A DNA stretch of 64,000 nt, taken from NCBI GenBank assembly GCA_964475595.1, contig CAYYXG010000003.1:1-64000 (forward strand). The letters run 5' to 3'. Below the pieces are notes generated by a model that did no database searches, was not told where the DNA came from, and was given only the letters and a program-made list of their open reading frames with translations. The DNA comes from RGEC01 sp964475595 (GTDB lineage Bacteria; Bacteroidota; Bacteroidia; NS11-12g; UBA955). The position numbers were made by a program, and so were the translations under genes. Below are positions 62,724-64,000 of this stretch, piece by piece (the stretch's first letter is position 1; each line of letters starts with the position of its first letter).

Positions 62724-64000
62724 CAAATCAGATAAAACCACTAAGTTACCAAAAAAAAACCATAAAAGCAAGGTACTTGAACCTTCTTTTAATCTTATAG
62801 ACCGAGAACTGAGTTGGCTGGCTTTCAATGCCCGTGTTTTACAGGAAGCTGCTAATAAAAAGGTGCCTTTGCTGGAAAGAATCAAGTTTCTGGGGATTTT
62901 CAGCAATAACCTCGATGAGTTTTTTAGGGTCCGTGTGGCCGGCGTAAGGCGACTGCTGCAACTAAACAAGGAAGTTGGAAATAAGGAGTTCAAATCACTT
63001 AAAAAGGAGCTGGAGGCCATCAAGGCAAATGTTTTATTGCAGCAAAAAGAATTTTCAAGGGTATATACTGATGAAATTCTTAAAGACTTAAACAAAGAGG
63101 GTATTGTTATTGTGGATGAAACCACACTAACAGCCGAGGAGGAAACTTTTATACACGATATATTTATCAATAAAATAGCAGGCAGGATAAGTCCATTGCT
63201 ATTGCAACACGGCAAAGAGTTACCCAACATCAAAGACGGTGAAATTTACCTGGCAGTGAGCATGAGAAACAGCGTTTCAGGAAATGTGCAATACGCTTTG
63301 GTAGATATTCCCTCAAAAGCACTTGGACGATTCCATGTTTTACCCCACACAGAGGGTGAAAAGCGCATAGTTCTCCTGGATGATATGATTCGTGTGGGTT
63401 TGCCTTTGCTTTTCTCCAGCTTGGATTTTAATGAATTTACCGCCCACACCATTAAACTGACCCGCGACGCAGAGCTGGATATTGACAATGAAGTGGCAGT
63501 TTCGCTGATTGATAAAGTGGCCAAGAGCTTGAAACAACGTAAAACAGGAGCTCCCACTCGTTTTATCTACGATAAAGACATCCCTGAAGATTTACTCGAT
63601 TTTTTAACCAGAAAACTGAAAGCCGACAAAGACAGCATTATTCCCGGTGGCAAATACCATAATTTCAGGGATTTTATTAAGTTTCCCGATGTTGATAGGC
63701 CTGACCTGTTAAATCCTAAACAAAACGTTACACGCATCAAAGAAATTGATGAAGCCAAAAGTATGCTCAACCTGATCCAAAAGCGCGACTTGCTTCTCAG
63801 TTACCCCTATCAGCCTTTTGATTATATCATTCGATTGCTCAGGGAGGCGGCCATTGACCCTACCGTATTTGCCATACGCATTTCTTTGTACAGACTGGCG
63901 GAAAATTCCAGCATAGCCGGCGCATTAATCAATGCCATCCAAAACGGGAAACAGGTGATAGTAGTAATGGAGCTTAGGGCCCGGTTCATGGAAGAACACA
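62713..64000 (+). CDS. ppk: Polyphosphate kinase 1, N-terminal part (runs off the window)
   Basis: The first 429 residues of Ppk1, which makes polyphosphate from ATP. A basic disordered leader (residues 1-25) is followed by the N domain signature LIDRELSWLAFNARVLQEAANKKVPLLERIKFLGIFSNNLDEFFRVRVAGV, the H domain (about 140-320) and the start of the first catalytic domain (QKRDLLLSYPYQPFDYIIRLLREAAIDPTVFAIRISLYRLAENSSI). The phosphorylated histidine lies beyond the window end. It overlaps the EEP gene by 11 bases and is probably co-translated with it. Confidence 0.93.
   Translation, partial: MTNSKSDKTTKLPKKNHKSKVLEPSFNLIDRELSWLAFNARVLQEAANKKVPLLERIKFLGIFSNNLDEFFRVRVAGVRRLLQLNKEVGNKEFKSLKKELEAIKANVLLQQKEFSRVYTDEILKDLNKEGIVIVDETTLTAEEETFIHDIFINKIAGRISPLLLQHGKELPNIKDGEIYLAVSMRNSVSGNVQYALVDIPSKALGRFHVLPHTEGEKRIVLLDDMIRVGLPLLFSSLDFNEFTAHTIKLTRDAELDIDNEVAVSLIDKVAKSLKQRKTGAPTRFIYDKDIPEDLLDFLTRKLKADKDSIIPGGKYHNFRDFIKFPDVDRPDLLNPKQNVTRIKEIDEAKSMLNLIQKRDLLLSYPYQPFDYIIRLLREAAIDPTVFAIRISLYRLAENSSIAGALINAIQNGKQVIVVMELRARFMEEH

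Overview
The window is a continuous stretch of a Bacteroidota chromosome, most likely an environmental member of the Chitinophagales/Saprospirales type (inference). Supporting signs are C-terminal type IX secretion (T9SS) sorting domains on three exported proteins, TAnnTTTG -7 promoter boxes in front of many genes, little Shine-Dalgarno signal, a BtuG-type vitamin B12 surface lipoprotein, and the Bacteroidota-typical neighbours ligA/DUF6913/dapA and etfB-etfA-BFN. Nearly all genes are housekeeping or cell-envelope genes; no insertion sequence, prophage or CRISPR array was seen. A 100-N scaffold gap near 2.4 kb, flanked by an exact 55-bp duplication, shows this is a draft assembly. Collapsing the duplication restores an intact dapA.

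Layout. 0-6.5 kb: short-chain dehydrogenase and SUI1/YciH-like factor; then leftward DUF6913-dapA-ruvB and ligA; then a SlyD-type isomerase. 6.5-12.1 kb: leftward phosphate-selective porin, a STAND/PF01637-like ATPase preceded by four 15-bp tandem repeats, and an alternative DnaE polymerase with a degenerate PHP domain. 12.2-16.9 kb: methyltransferase, T9SS-exported alpha/beta hydrolase, and a leftward TolC plus membrane-fusion efflux pair. 17-21 kb: a vitamin B12 locus (promoter, cobalamin riboswitch, BtuB-like receptor, DUF4465 T9SS protein, BtuG-like lipoprotein). 21-27.5 kb: LptF/G permease, glycosyltransferase, haem-c/VCBS lipoprotein, TMEM220 protein and ABC exporter, all rightward.

27.5-31 kb: GNAT, class I aldolase fbaB, accD, gcvH, then tRNA-Cys and a hairpin-rich non-coding stretch. 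31-40.9 kb: kdsB and alkaline phosphatase, pruA with an outer-membrane-like protein, then etfB-etfA-BFN nuclease-lipocalin-like-class IV aminotransferase, a DUF962 protein and an Mpl-type Mur ligase. 40.9-47.3 kb: a NagZ/beta-lactamase-fold fusion convergent with mpl (both peptidoglycan recycling), an ECF sigma factor with a membrane-anchored beta-barrel-like partner, ilvE and an unknown gene. 47.4-52 kb: a 1532-residue T9SS type B surface protein with a patchy base composition. 52-57 kb: MFS transporter, clpX, clpP, tig and tRNA-Leu. 57-64 kb: CAP-like protein, guaB, SLOG-like protein, endonuclease/exonuclease/phosphatase lipoprotein and a ppk1 that runs off the end.

Three things stand out: the T9SS variant of the B12 capture locus; the ATPase whose promoter is built from 15-bp repeats; and the repeated placement of TAnnTTTG boxes only 4-10 bases before start codons, which suggests leaderless or nearly leaderless transcripts.
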